Of a stretch of DNA of 64,000 bases, positions 16,592-24,571 are shown one piece after another. The translations under genes and the position numbers were made by a program. The first letter of the stretch is position 1. Each line of letters starts with the position of its first letter. Where the stretch lies: contig CAIUUO010000050.1 of the NCBI GenBank assembly GCA_903902325.1, forward strand, positions 1 to 64,000. Reading direction: 5' to 3'. Source of the stretch: an uncultured Bacteroidia bacterium (GTDB lineage Bacteria; Bacteroidota; Bacteroidia; Bacteroidales; Prolixibacteraceae). Below the pieces are notes generated by a model. That model saw only the letters and a program-made list of their open reading frames with translations. It made no database searches and was not told where the DNA came from.

Positions 16592-17347
16592 TTAAAGTTT
16601 TTGTTGGCCGTACAATTTCCTGTTCCACACAAATTTGATCGAAATTGCATCCTTGTTGCATTCCTTCGTGCATCTGCCGCATAAGGTGCATTCCGAATTG
16701 GTGACCAAACCTTTCTTTTCTGCTGTCAGGTAATTGGTGATGGGAATATCAACCAGGCAGACTTTTTCACATTTTTTGCAGCCATTGCATTTATTCGTGT
16801 CCAAAACAGGCAATAATCGCGACCAGGTTGAACCGATTGCACACATGGAACCCATAAAGCAAAGGTTCCTGCATACCCATCGTTTTTCCAGCAACAATCC
16901 GAACAGGATCGCTCCTATGGCATCATACAACCAAATGTGCTGGTAATGAGGATTTAGTTCCGTACCAAAGAAATTCGGGATAAACCGGATTTCCTGAATG
17001 GTACCGTTGTGCAGATGGATGAAAAAGAAGGTCAGGGAGGAGGCGAAAAAACCGATCGGCATGATAAGCCTCAGCCATATGAGCGGCTTTGTTCGTTTGA
17101 TTTTTATCAGTGAATTACCAAATGTCAGATCCTGAACGGTACCCATAAAGCAAAACCAGCCGCAACCGATCCGGCCAAATATGGGAGATATTAGCATGAA
17201 GAGTAGCCAAATCAGTACAACAAATGTGATCACACCCCAATAAATGGAATGCCAGATAAACGCAAAATTGAACACCCTGAAGAAAGCAGGAGTGAGTATC
17301 AAAAACAGAATTCTGCTAATTGTATTGTATACTGACAGTCTAGCCAT
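16592..17347 (-). CDS. Membrane polyferredoxin (NapH-like 4Fe-4S protein)
   Basis: A 251-residue inner-membrane protein with about four transmembrane segments (roughly 12-32, 38-58, 90-112, 138-152) and two C-terminal 4Fe-4S ferredoxin motifs (CNGCKKCEKVC and CTLCGRCTKEC). Paired membrane Cys motifs (GCGWFCFMG at 61-69 and a second CFMGSMC) match NapH/CcoG/NosR-type electron-transfer proteins. The family relays electrons from the quinone pool or a cytoplasmic donor to an exported redox partner. It is 11 bp upstream of the BNR gene and about 100 bp downstream of the CE15 esterase, which is unusual in a glycan locus. A role in serving radical or redox enzymes used during glycan breakdown is speculation. 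Confidence 0.85.
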   Translation of the reverse strand: MARLSVYNTISRILFLILTPAFFRVFNFAFIWHSIYWGVITFVVLIWLLFMLISPIFGRIGCGWFCFMGTVQDLTFGNSLIKIKRTKPLIWLRLIMPIGFFASSLTFFFIHLHNGTIQEIRFIPNFFGTELNPHYQHIWLYDAIGAILFGLLLEKRWVCRNLCFMGSMCAIGSTWSRLLPVLDTNKCNGCKKCEKVCLVDIPITNYLTAEKKGLVTNSECTLCGRCTKECNKDAISIKFVWNRKLYGQQKL

Positions 17348-17448
17348 ATTAGATTCCCGAATAAATACACAAATTAAAACTTCCTGTATTTTCTTTACGA
17401 TCTTAGCGTGCTTTGCGCGAGATTATTGGTGAAATTCACCGTGACAGA

Positions 17449-18687
17449 TCACTTTTGGTTTTTCCCCAATCTTTTATCCGCGAAATCCAGGTAGAAATTC
17501 CAGTCTTTCAGCAACAGATTGTGCTTGCCATCGCGCACGTGGTAGGCCACATTTCCGCTAATGACAGGCTGGTTGACCGGTGGCATCCCGTCAGGTAAGG
17601 CGGATTTTGTTCCGAACAGGTTGTATGCAGGTACGGCATAAAAAAGCGCAAGGTATTGTCCGCGCGGATCACCCCAGAGATCCTGTTCGGCGCTGGCAAT
17701 GTAAAGCGGTCTGGGTGCGATCAGGGCCATCAGCATGTGCATGTCGACAGGCATGGAATCCTCTTTCCCGTTGTATTTTCTAAAGTTGGTGCAGAACCAG
17801 TGTGGGAAATTCCTGTTGATCTGGTAAATGGTTTCGCCATATCTTCGGCGACTCAGGGAGGAGCCTCCGCAACCTGCCTCGTTGCACGCCACCATGGCGA
17901 ATCGCTGGTCTGTTGCGCCGGCCCACAGTGCCGTCTTGGCGCCTCTGGAATGGCCAATCACTGCGATTTGATCCGGGGCTATGCTCTTGTCTGTAACCAA
18001 ATAATCCAGACAGCGGCTGGCACCCCAGGCCCAGGCTGCAATCGTTCCCCATGATTCCGCATTGCGCTGAGTATCCAGCAAGCCGTGAATTCCATCTTTA
18101 AACCCATCGTCCTTGTCAGGATCAACATCTGCATTGTCGAATGCCGCAATGGCATAACCCCGGGCAATGACCTCCTCGGCAGGCCAGAATTCACTTTTGA
18201 CGGTCCGTGTAAAATCGATGTTCTTCGGCGCACGGTTGCAGATCAAAAGAAATGCCGGTACGGGTTTCGTCGCCTTGTTGGGTGTGAAAAGGCCTAGCCT
18301 GATGGTCAGTGATTTGGATTGGGCGGTAATGGTGATATCAAGCAGTTTGAGGGTAGCCGCGCCATTCATGGCATTGGGATCCGTTTTAACGATTTTGAAC
18401 GTTTTGGTGTAGGGTGTGGATGGAACCCTGCCGAAAACCTGGGAAGTGAACAGTTCCAGCAGTTCCGGCCGCCTGATTTTCGTCCATTCGTTTTTGCCTG
18501 TTACGATCTGCCCGTTCGAACAGGTCAGAAGAGCCGGCAAAACGTATGAAGGCACTTTGGCCTCATCGTAATTGATTGGGGTTTCAACCTGTTGATCGGT
18601 AGTGTCGCGGGGAGTCTGACCATTTAATCCGTTCCACGCACACAATGACAGGGAGAACGTAAAAAAAATCAGAATGGATAATTTCAT
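17449..18687 (-). CDS. CE15 glucuronoyl esterase-like protein
   Basis: Secreted alpha/beta hydrolase of 412 residues from the ATG at 18687 (the track begins at a TTG two codons earlier). Signal peptide 1-24. The nucleophile is S247 in GHSRGAKTALW, and E270 in NEAGCGG lies 23 residues later, the spacing seen in bacterial and fungal glucuronoyl esterases; H389 lies in DGKHNLLLKDW. PHWFCTNF and SAEQDLWGDP are also family-like. CE15 enzymes cleave esters on glucuronic or galacturonic acid O6, exposing free uronates. That fits beside lyases, which often need the free or esterified carboxylate. The gene is 26 bp after the 907-aa lyase gene. Confidence 0.85.
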   Translation of the reverse strand: MKLSILIFFTFSLSLCAWNGLNGQTPRDTTDQQVETPINYDEAKVPSYVLPALLTCSNGQIVTGKNEWTKIRRPELLELFTSQVFGRVPSTPYTKTFKIVKTDPNAMNGAATLKLLDITITAQSKSLTIRLGLFTPNKATKPVPAFLLICNRAPKNIDFTRTVKSEFWPAEEVIARGYAIAAFDNADVDPDKDDGFKDGIHGLLDTQRNAESWGTIAAWAWGASRCLDYLVTDKSIAPDQIAVIGHSRGAKTALWAGATDQRFAMVACNEAGCGGSSLSRRRYGETIYQINRNFPHWFCTNFRKYNGKEDSMPVDMHMLMALIAPRPLYIASAEQDLWGDPRGQYLALFYAVPAYNLFGTKSALPDGMPPVNQPVISGNVAYHVRDGKHNLLLKDWNFYLDFADKRLGKNQK

Positions 18688-18713
18688 ATTCAATAAATTG
18701 AGCGAATCCGGAA

Positions 18714-21437
18714 TTATTTTAAAGTAATGGTACCTTCACTGATTGCCGGTACTTCAAAGACCAACTGATTGCCTTTGCGGACTGTCTTAAGTTCAGAAAC
18801 CTTATCTCCGACTTGCAGGGATACCTTTTTTACTGAATTTGCCGGAATTCCGATTTCAGTGACCTGATTGCATGATATCTGCAGCGCTTTGTCTTTGAAA
18901 ATCAGGTTTGCAGAGCCATTGGGTATTTTTGATTTCAGGGTGTAGCCATTGCTGGTGACTGATTCACCTTTTCCAAGGTAAAGGCAAAGCAGTTGGACAG
19001 TTGGGACAACCTGGACTGTTATGACGCTGAAATAACCTTTGAGGCTACCGTTTTTCGCGTTAAGTATCATCGCAGGATCTGTTGATTGGTAGATTTCCTG
19101 GTAAGTGTTGTTGGTATTGAAGATGGTCATGGCGGTAAAATGGCCGGGGTCCAGAGTTTTTTCAAGGGCGATTTTACTGACCGTAAATCCCTTCACTCCC
19201 TTGTAGGGCTCGAACACGGCGATAAAAGGCCTGGTACGGGCTTCTGCGTTGGTATGGATGGTAAAAAGAGGAAGCTGGCTGTCGTGGTAGAATCTTCCTG
19301 AAGTCTTTGTTTTTAAGGACATTGCCTTGTAATAGGTTGCTCCGTCCCTACCGGGAAGCAAAACCTGCAGGAAAAGGTCTTTCGACTGGTCGTCCTGCAT
19401 GGAGAAAAGTGCCGTAAGGTTTTCCTTGTGGCCTGAAAGTTTTTCCACATCCGTGAAATAGCGAAATCCGGGATGATCCTGCTCTGTCCTTGGATAGCTG
19501 TCAGCAACGGTTTTAAGCGGATGACGCTTGTTGTCGAGGAAAGTGACAGAGTCGCCGATGTTGTGGTAGACATAGTCGTTGCTGATGGCATTGTCTGACC
19601 TGTAAATGTCAACATAATAGCCGCTTGTCGCGGAAGTGCGGATCAGCGCCAGTGTGCGTGACTGGTTTGTATTTGTAGATTTGTCGAGGTAGCGGGTATC
19701 CGTGAAGGAATAATCAGGAGAAACGGCTGCCTGGTCGGGCATTGGTTCCATGGCTGCAAGGTCGATCTGGCCAATATTTTTTGCACCTGCGGCTCCGCTG
19801 AATGGGACGGAACTGGAGGATCCTGCCGCGACGACGGTATTGTGGGCGGCCCATTGGCTGTAATAATTCCTGTGCAATGGATGTTCGTAGTTGGGGCCGG
19901 TTCCGGCGTCGATGCCCAGTACTTCACCCATTCCGTAAAGTTCCATGGCCATGCCGTTGCAATGGTTGTGGTTGTAGGTCGCTCCCTGGACTCCAATCAT
20001 CAGTCCGGTCTGGGGCTCCGTGCCGTTTCGTTGAATGAAATAGCGTGCGAATTCGAGGGTGCCGGTGCGTGGCCACCTGTAGGTTGCCGTGGTTGCCGGA
20101 AGACTCGGAAGGAAAGTCAGCAGTCCCAGGAATCCTGAATTTTCGCGTTTGTACTTGCCGCCGTCTATCAGTTTGTTCATGGAGGCGAGCATGTCGGGCA
20201 GTATCGGATCGTTGTATTTGGTGGCTCCTATAATTCCTATTTCCAGGGATTCCGGACTTTGTGAAGCCCTGCCGGTATCACCGAATCCAGCGACCGTCAG
20301 ATTTGGGAATGAATATTTGATCATGGCATAAGATGCCTTGAAAAGTGCAGGGAATTGACGGAAAATATCGTAGCCGTTTTTCTCGAGCGCCAGGGCGGAA
20401 ATCAACAGGTTGCCAACAGGATAGTTGTGGTAACCTCCGGGTTCTTTCCAGTGGCCGTCAGGAGTAAGCCATTTCTGGACGGTGGAAGGCAAAGCCAGCT
20501 GGCCGCAACCCCCGTTGATGGTGTCTTTGGATAGGATAAACTGAAGATAATAGTCTTTTTTCTGTTTGTTTTCCAGGTTGAGGGTGGCAAAGACCATGGT
20601 GGAACTTTCGGCGGCATACCAGTTGTTGTTCCAATACCCGCGGAAGGCGAGGGTAGAGGCAAACTTCTCAAAAACCGTTTCGTACCACTGCAGGTCGTAG
20701 CCGTTTTGCTGCATGTAAGGCTTGACAAAGTCATAGGCCAGGATCAAAGGGCGGTGGTTGGCATCTCCCAGAGTTTGCATGTCGAGCAATCCAGTCCGGC
20801 ATGGACCGACAATCGGCTCCTGGTAGTAAACTCCCCGGGCCCACTGGTCCAGCAGGTCGGCGGCAAAGCGGGCATATTTCGTATCACCAGTGAGCCAGTA
20901 AACAATTGCAGCATCCAGCGCCAGGTCGTTGATCTCGCCGTTGATGCTGCTGATGAACTCTGCAGGGTCGATCCAGTCCTTCTTGCCTGTTTCGGGATTG
21001 TAGCATTGCATCACACGGGAAGTGTCGTTGGGGACCAGTTCGTCGATGTTGGGTCGGCGATAGGGTGTTCCTTTTTCCGTGAGGGGTGCACGCAGGTAGG
21101 TGGATACCCTGACGGTTGGAACCGGTGCATTGCCTGTCCAGTTTGTCAGCCTGGAACCCGAATCATCGGCAAAGACCCTGGTGTAATGTTTCCCGGGAAT
21201 CCTGTTCATGAGATAGCGGCTCAGGATCCATTGCGGGTCGGTGGCATGACGCTCGACATAGGGAGAAACGGTTTTGCTCATCTCTTCGAAAATCTTTCCT
21301 GCCCAGGCATGTTCCCTGATCTTTTGGAGGATTATCTTTTTGTCGCCGTCATTGACAAGGATGTGGGGGTTTTGGGCAAATGAACTAATGCCTAACATTA
21401 AAATGATAAAGAAAAGTGCAAAATTCTTGATTGACAT
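18714..21437 (-). CDS. Large heparinase II/III-family polysaccharide lyase
   Basis: Secreted protein of 907 residues with a signal peptide (1-21). An alpha/alpha-toroid domain (about 60-450; motifs NNNWYAAESSTMVFA and HWKEPGGYHNYPVGNL) is followed by a heparinase II/III-type beta-sandwich with TYNHNHCNGMAMELYG at about 485-500 and GIDAGTGPNYEHPLHRNYYS. A C-terminal beta domain ends in SEGTITLK. Family chemistry is beta-elimination beside uronic acids. The size and layout recall ulvan or heparin/heparan lyase-like families of marine Bacteroidota, but I do not assign a PL number. It lies upstream of the CE15 esterase, an arrangement consistent with coordinated de-esterification and cleavage. 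Confidence 0.85.
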   Translation of the reverse strand: MSIKNFALFFIILMLGISSFAQNPHILVNDGDKKIILQKIREHAWAGKIFEEMSKTVSPYVERHATDPQWILSRYLMNRIPGKHYTRVFADDSGSRLTNWTGNAPVPTVRVSTYLRAPLTEKGTPYRRPNIDELVPNDTSRVMQCYNPETGKKDWIDPAEFISSINGEINDLALDAAIVYWLTGDTKYARFAADLLDQWARGVYYQEPIVGPCRTGLLDMQTLGDANHRPLILAYDFVKPYMQQNGYDLQWYETVFEKFASTLAFRGYWNNNWYAAESSTMVFATLNLENKQKKDYYLQFILSKDTINGGCGQLALPSTVQKWLTPDGHWKEPGGYHNYPVGNLLISALALEKNGYDIFRQFPALFKASYAMIKYSFPNLTVAGFGDTGRASQSPESLEIGIIGATKYNDPILPDMLASMNKLIDGGKYKRENSGFLGLLTFLPSLPATTATYRWPRTGTLEFARYFIQRNGTEPQTGLMIGVQGATYNHNHCNGMAMELYGMGEVLGIDAGTGPNYEHPLHRNYYSQWAAHNTVVAAGSSSSVPFSGAAGAKNIGQIDLAAMEPMPDQAAVSPDYSFTDTRYLDKSTNTNQSRTLALIRTSATSGYYVDIYRSDNAISNDYVYHNIGDSVTFLDNKRHPLKTVADSYPRTEQDHPGFRYFTDVEKLSGHKENLTALFSMQDDQSKDLFLQVLLPGRDGATYYKAMSLKTKTSGRFYHDSQLPLFTIHTNAEARTRPFIAVFEPYKGVKGFTVSKIALEKTLDPGHFTAMTIFNTNNTYQEIYQSTDPAMILNAKNGSLKGYFSVITVQVVPTVQLLCLYLGKGESVTSNGYTLKSKIPNGSANLIFKDKALQISCNQVTEIGIPANSVKKVSLQVGDKVSELKTVRKGNQLVFEVPAISEGTITLK

Positions 21438-21683
21438 GATTTTCAGATAATTGCGATATTTTTAATTCTTGTGATTTGTGTCCTTTGAGTTATCCTTTGA
21501 GATCTTTGTGGTAAAAAATTTAACCACTAAGGACACAAAGGCAACTGCGAAGGAACACTAAGGCCTGTTCTTTGAAAAATTGATCATCCTGAATTCCAGT
21601 TAACTTCGATTCGGAAGCAAATGCCGTGGATTCGGTCGCCCCTTCTCCTAGTCTCCTTGTCTCCAAGTCTCCCCTTCACCCTC
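21438..21683. repeat. Intergenic CACAAAGG hairpin and GTCTCC repeats
   Basis: A CTTTGTGGT..ACCAC stem with AAAAAATTTA loop (about 21505-21525) is flanked by CCTTTGAG and GGACACAAAGG words. It is followed toward 21683 by an 8-nt-period GTCTCCTT/GTCTCCAA run. No gene is supported here. Confidence 0.55.
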
Positions 21684-22880
21684 TCATTTTTCTCCTGTCA
21701 TCAACCAGATCACCGGGTGCCTGACAGGCAAATTCCTGATTACCTCGGGATGGGTTGGGTTAGACGGGAGTTTGAGAAAAGTCTGGATGTAGGATTCTTC
21801 CTGGTAAGCGATTCCTGCGAAAAGTAGGCTCGACTGCCGCACGGGCCATTCCTCCCAGATGAAGATATCCTTGGCAAAAGGCCATGTTGCCTTGTCCTTG
21901 ATAAAGGGAAAAATGTATTTCATTCCCTTTTTCAGGGATTTACCATCGGGAGTAGTAAAGGTCCATAGGTTGTCCTTAGGGGTGGAAAGGATTTCGGCCA
22001 CATTGCAGAAGGCATCCGTGTTGAAGAGTGAATATCCGAATGGCTTGGTGCGCTTGATCTCCAATGGAAAACTTCCGTCATCGGCCATTTGAGTCGGAAG
22101 GAGAATGGTCTTAAAACGATTGATGCACATTTGCCTGATGGTTTCATCTCCAACGAGAGTCGACATAGCTGAAACGGTTGCGACCCAGCAGGTACCATGG
22201 TTGTTTTTGGCATTCATTTCATCGAGGCCGTATGAGTGGGTGGTCATCCATTTCAGAAATTGAGTGAACCACTCTTTGATCGCCCCGGCTTCTTTATCAG
22301 GGATAGCCTTCCTGTCGATCAGTATTTGCGCTGACCGGGCCACCTCCACCAGGTGATAGGCATCTATCAGGCCGATGCCCCTTCCGGTATAGCGGCCCCA
22401 GATTGCCTGGGCGTAAAGCATATTCGGATTCATCCTGGTAAGTGTGTCTGCAAACCACGCATTTAGATGTTGAGATGCCCCGGCTGCATATTTTATTTCC
22501 CCTGTGAGCAGCCATGCCGAAGTAAGGGTTGACGTGATGTCGCTGAAGCGGATCATGGCCAGCCTGTGATCAGAGAAATTATCCGGATTGCTCTGCCCGT
22601 CCTTCTGGATGTACGGACCGCCTGGATTTGCCGGATCAGGCCACCAGTAATCACCTTCCGAATAGAAATCGTGGGTTCCGCCGGCACTTCGCTTGCAATG
22701 GGAAGCTGTCACGGTGACAGGCTTTTCGTCGAGCATTTTGTCGGCACGTCCGATGGTCTCTGTCCGGACATTGTTGATGACAGTTTGCGACAGATCCGTT
22801 TTTTTTGCGAAAACCGGATTTCCCAACTGAATTAACAGTACAATCAGTACCAAAAAAGAGGATACTCTTTTCGACATCAT
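21684..22880 (-). CDS. Alginate-lyase-family (PL38-like) polysaccharide lyase
   Basis: Secreted lyase of 398 residues with signal peptide (1-25). The alginate_lyase Pfam-type alpha/alpha-toroid is marked by KRSAGGTHDFYSEGDYWWPD (64-82), MNPNMLYAQAIWGRYTGRG, MNAKNNHGTCW (N226, N227, H228) and RTKPFGYSLFN (Y283). In PL38 enzymes the conserved His and Tyr support beta-elimination of glucuronan or similar uronans. A close paralogue of this whole domain is fused to a propeller at 45351-47504. Endolytic or oligouronate cleavage of the glucuronic-acid-containing glycan is the likely task; alginate itself is less likely because no alginate-specific PL6/PL7/PL17 gene is present. Confidence 0.85.
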   Translation of the reverse strand: MMSKRVSSFLVLIVLLIQLGNPVFAKKTDLSQTVINNVRTETIGRADKMLDEKPVTVTASHCKRSAGGTHDFYSEGDYWWPDPANPGGPYIQKDGQSNPDNFSDHRLAMIRFSDITSTLTSAWLLTGEIKYAAGASQHLNAWFADTLTRMNPNMLYAQAIWGRYTGRGIGLIDAYHLVEVARSAQILIDRKAIPDKEAGAIKEWFTQFLKWMTTHSYGLDEMNAKNNHGTCWVATVSAMSTLVGDETIRQMCINRFKTILLPTQMADDGSFPLEIKRTKPFGYSLFNTDAFCNVAEILSTPKDNLWTFTTPDGKSLKKGMKYIFPFIKDKATWPFAKDIFIWEEWPVRQSSLLFAGIAYQEESYIQTFLKLPSNPTHPEVIRNLPVRHPVIWLMTGEK

Positions 22881-22895
22881 ATATGAATAATAGAA

Positions 22896-22998
22896 TTACA
22901 CCACAAAGGGCACTAAGGGTAACACGAAGGGCACAAAGTAAAAACCATCAGGCGTTTTTTGTGTCCTTTGAGTTGTACTTTGAGTCCTTCGTGGTGAA
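22896..22998. repeat. Inverted CACAAAGG/CACGAAGG intergenic repeat
   Basis: CACCACAAAGGGCACTAAGG at the left and a reverse-complementary TTTGTGTCC..CTTCGTGGTGAAAG at the right bracket a short spacer with GGCGTTTTTTG. It lies between the oxidoreductase stop and the PL38-like start and could form a hairpin of about 100 nt. Confidence 0.6.
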
Positions 22999-23016
22999 AG
23001 ATGGAGCTAAATGATA

Positions 23017-24459
23017 TTAAAGTTTGTAGTACTGTTCCCAACCCTGGCGAGGTGGAGCGCCAACGAGCAGTTCATTCGCGATTTTGTTGTTGGTGATCTG
23101 TTTGGTTTCGCGGTCGAACATCAGTTTTGTGTTCAGTTGTTGGGCCAAAACACCCAGATTGAAGACCTGACTCAGCGGTCCGGCGATTTCAAACCTTGAG
23201 CGGCAAACTTCCTCGCCTTTGACGCCTTTCAGGAAGTTGGCATAGTGGTTGGATGGACTCTTGGGTACTTCCGGCAATTTTGATTCCATCTCTTTGGCCT
23301 TTGCCTCAGGGATAATCGTCAGGGTACTGGCATGTGATCCGCCTTTGAAGGTCAGCTCCTTGCTGTAGATGATCTTGCCCGGATTCAGTTTGGACGGCTG
23401 GATCTTTCCGTTGCTTGCAGCAGGGATATTCGGGTCGAGCGCAGTGGTACCACCATAGCCTTCCGGAACCTGAGGAACATTGTTGACCCCATCGTACCAG
23501 GTGATCACCAGCGGAGGCATCGCACCCCTCTTCGGGAATTTGAAAGCAAGGGTTGTGGATTGCGGGTAGAAGTAGGTGTTGTAACCTTCACTCTTCAGGC
23601 ACTCGATTTCGTAGGGTAGTCCCAGTTCCAGGAATTCGTGGGCGGTATCGATGATGTGTGCGCCCCAGTCGCCCAGTGCGCCCATACCGAAGTCATACCA
23701 GCAGCGCCATTGGCCGAGGTGGTAATCCTTGTTGTAATCATGGTGCAGTTTGGTGGTCATGTGCCATTGTTCCCAGTCGAGGGTAGCAGGAATAGGTTGT
23801 GCCTCAGGATATTTGGCGTTCTTGAAGTCCCAGCCGTGCCATCTGCGTGCTGAGTTCATGTGGGCGGTGATGGCGGTTACATCCTTGATGATGCCGGCAT
23901 CCTTCCATGCCTTAAACTGGAAATAGTTGGCTTCGGAGTGACCCTGGTTACCCATTTGGGTGGCCACCTTGTATTTTTTTGCTGCCTTGATCATCAGCTC
24001 CACCTCGTTGAAGGTACGGCCCATGGGTTTCTCTGAGTAGATGCCTTTGCCTTCGCTCATGGCCAGCATCGCGATGGGAAAATGCGCAAAGTCGGGAACT
24101 CCGGCAGTTACCGCATCAAACTGTTTGCCCATTTTGTCGAACATTTCCCTGAAATCCTTAAAACGGGGAACATCGGGAAAATTCTTGAGTGTTTCCTGCG
24201 TGTGTGGAGCGCCCATGTCAACATCACACAAGGCAACAATGTTGCAAAGCCCTGTTCTGTAAAGGTCCTTGATGTCTGATCCTCCCTGGTTACCGATACC
24301 GCAGACAGCCAGATTGACTTTGTCGCTGGGGGCAACTGGTTTGGTGGCCGGACCGGCACCTGTTGCCTTGTGGGTAATCAGTGTGGGGAGGGATACGGCA
24401 GCCGAAAGGACTGCGGCATTCTTCAGGAATGAACGTCTTGAAGCTTCATTTGATTTCAT
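23017..24459 (-). CDS. Tat-exported Gfo/Idh/MocA-family oxidoreductase
   Basis: A 480-residue NAD(P)-dependent sugar oxidoreductase-like protein. The N-terminus carries a twin-arginine signal (SRRSFLKNAA, then a hydrophobic stretch to about 30). The Rossmann fold starts at NLAVCGIGNQGGSD (about 48-62). The family EKP motif is visible in GIYSEKPMGR, with later HMNSARRWHGW and DWGAHIIDTAHEF in the substrate domain. Exported members of this superfamily in Bacteroidota include GH109 glycosidases and enzymes of 3-keto-glycoside pathways, which use a tightly bound cofactor. The exact reaction is unknown. A second one is at 37369-38778. Confidence 0.85.
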   Translation of the reverse strand: MKSNEASRRSFLKNAAVLSAAVSLPTLITHKATGAGPATKPVAPSDKVNLAVCGIGNQGGSDIKDLYRTGLCNIVALCDVDMGAPHTQETLKNFPDVPRFKDFREMFDKMGKQFDAVTAGVPDFAHFPIAMLAMSEGKGIYSEKPMGRTFNEVELMIKAAKKYKVATQMGNQGHSEANYFQFKAWKDAGIIKDVTAITAHMNSARRWHGWDFKNAKYPEAQPIPATLDWEQWHMTTKLHHDYNKDYHLGQWRCWYDFGMGALGDWGAHIIDTAHEFLELGLPYEIECLKSEGYNTYFYPQSTTLAFKFPKRGAMPPLVITWYDGVNNVPQVPEGYGGTTALDPNIPAASNGKIQPSKLNPGKIIYSKELTFKGGSHASTLTIIPEAKAKEMESKLPEVPKSPSNHYANFLKGVKGEEVCRSRFEIAGPLSQVFNLGVLAQQLNTKLMFDRETKQITNNKIANELLVGAPPRQGWEQYYKL

Positions 24460-24571
24460 GAGTTTTTTGCTTTAATGTTTGGTAATATAATTGAGTATGT
24501 GTTTGTGTCTCTTTGCGGGCTTTGCACGACATTTTATCAGCAATTCTTAGACATTAATTTGTATCAATGGA

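Noticed and set aside
15198-16691. Longer BNR protein start in the track
   Set aside because: The extra 37 residues overlap the ferredoxin gene; the ATG at 16580 gives the signal peptide.
24480-24571. tRNA or small RNA gene in the gap
   Set aside because: Contains a CTTTGCGGGCTTTGCACG repeat half-arm and no cloverleaf or conserved RNA motif that I could fold.
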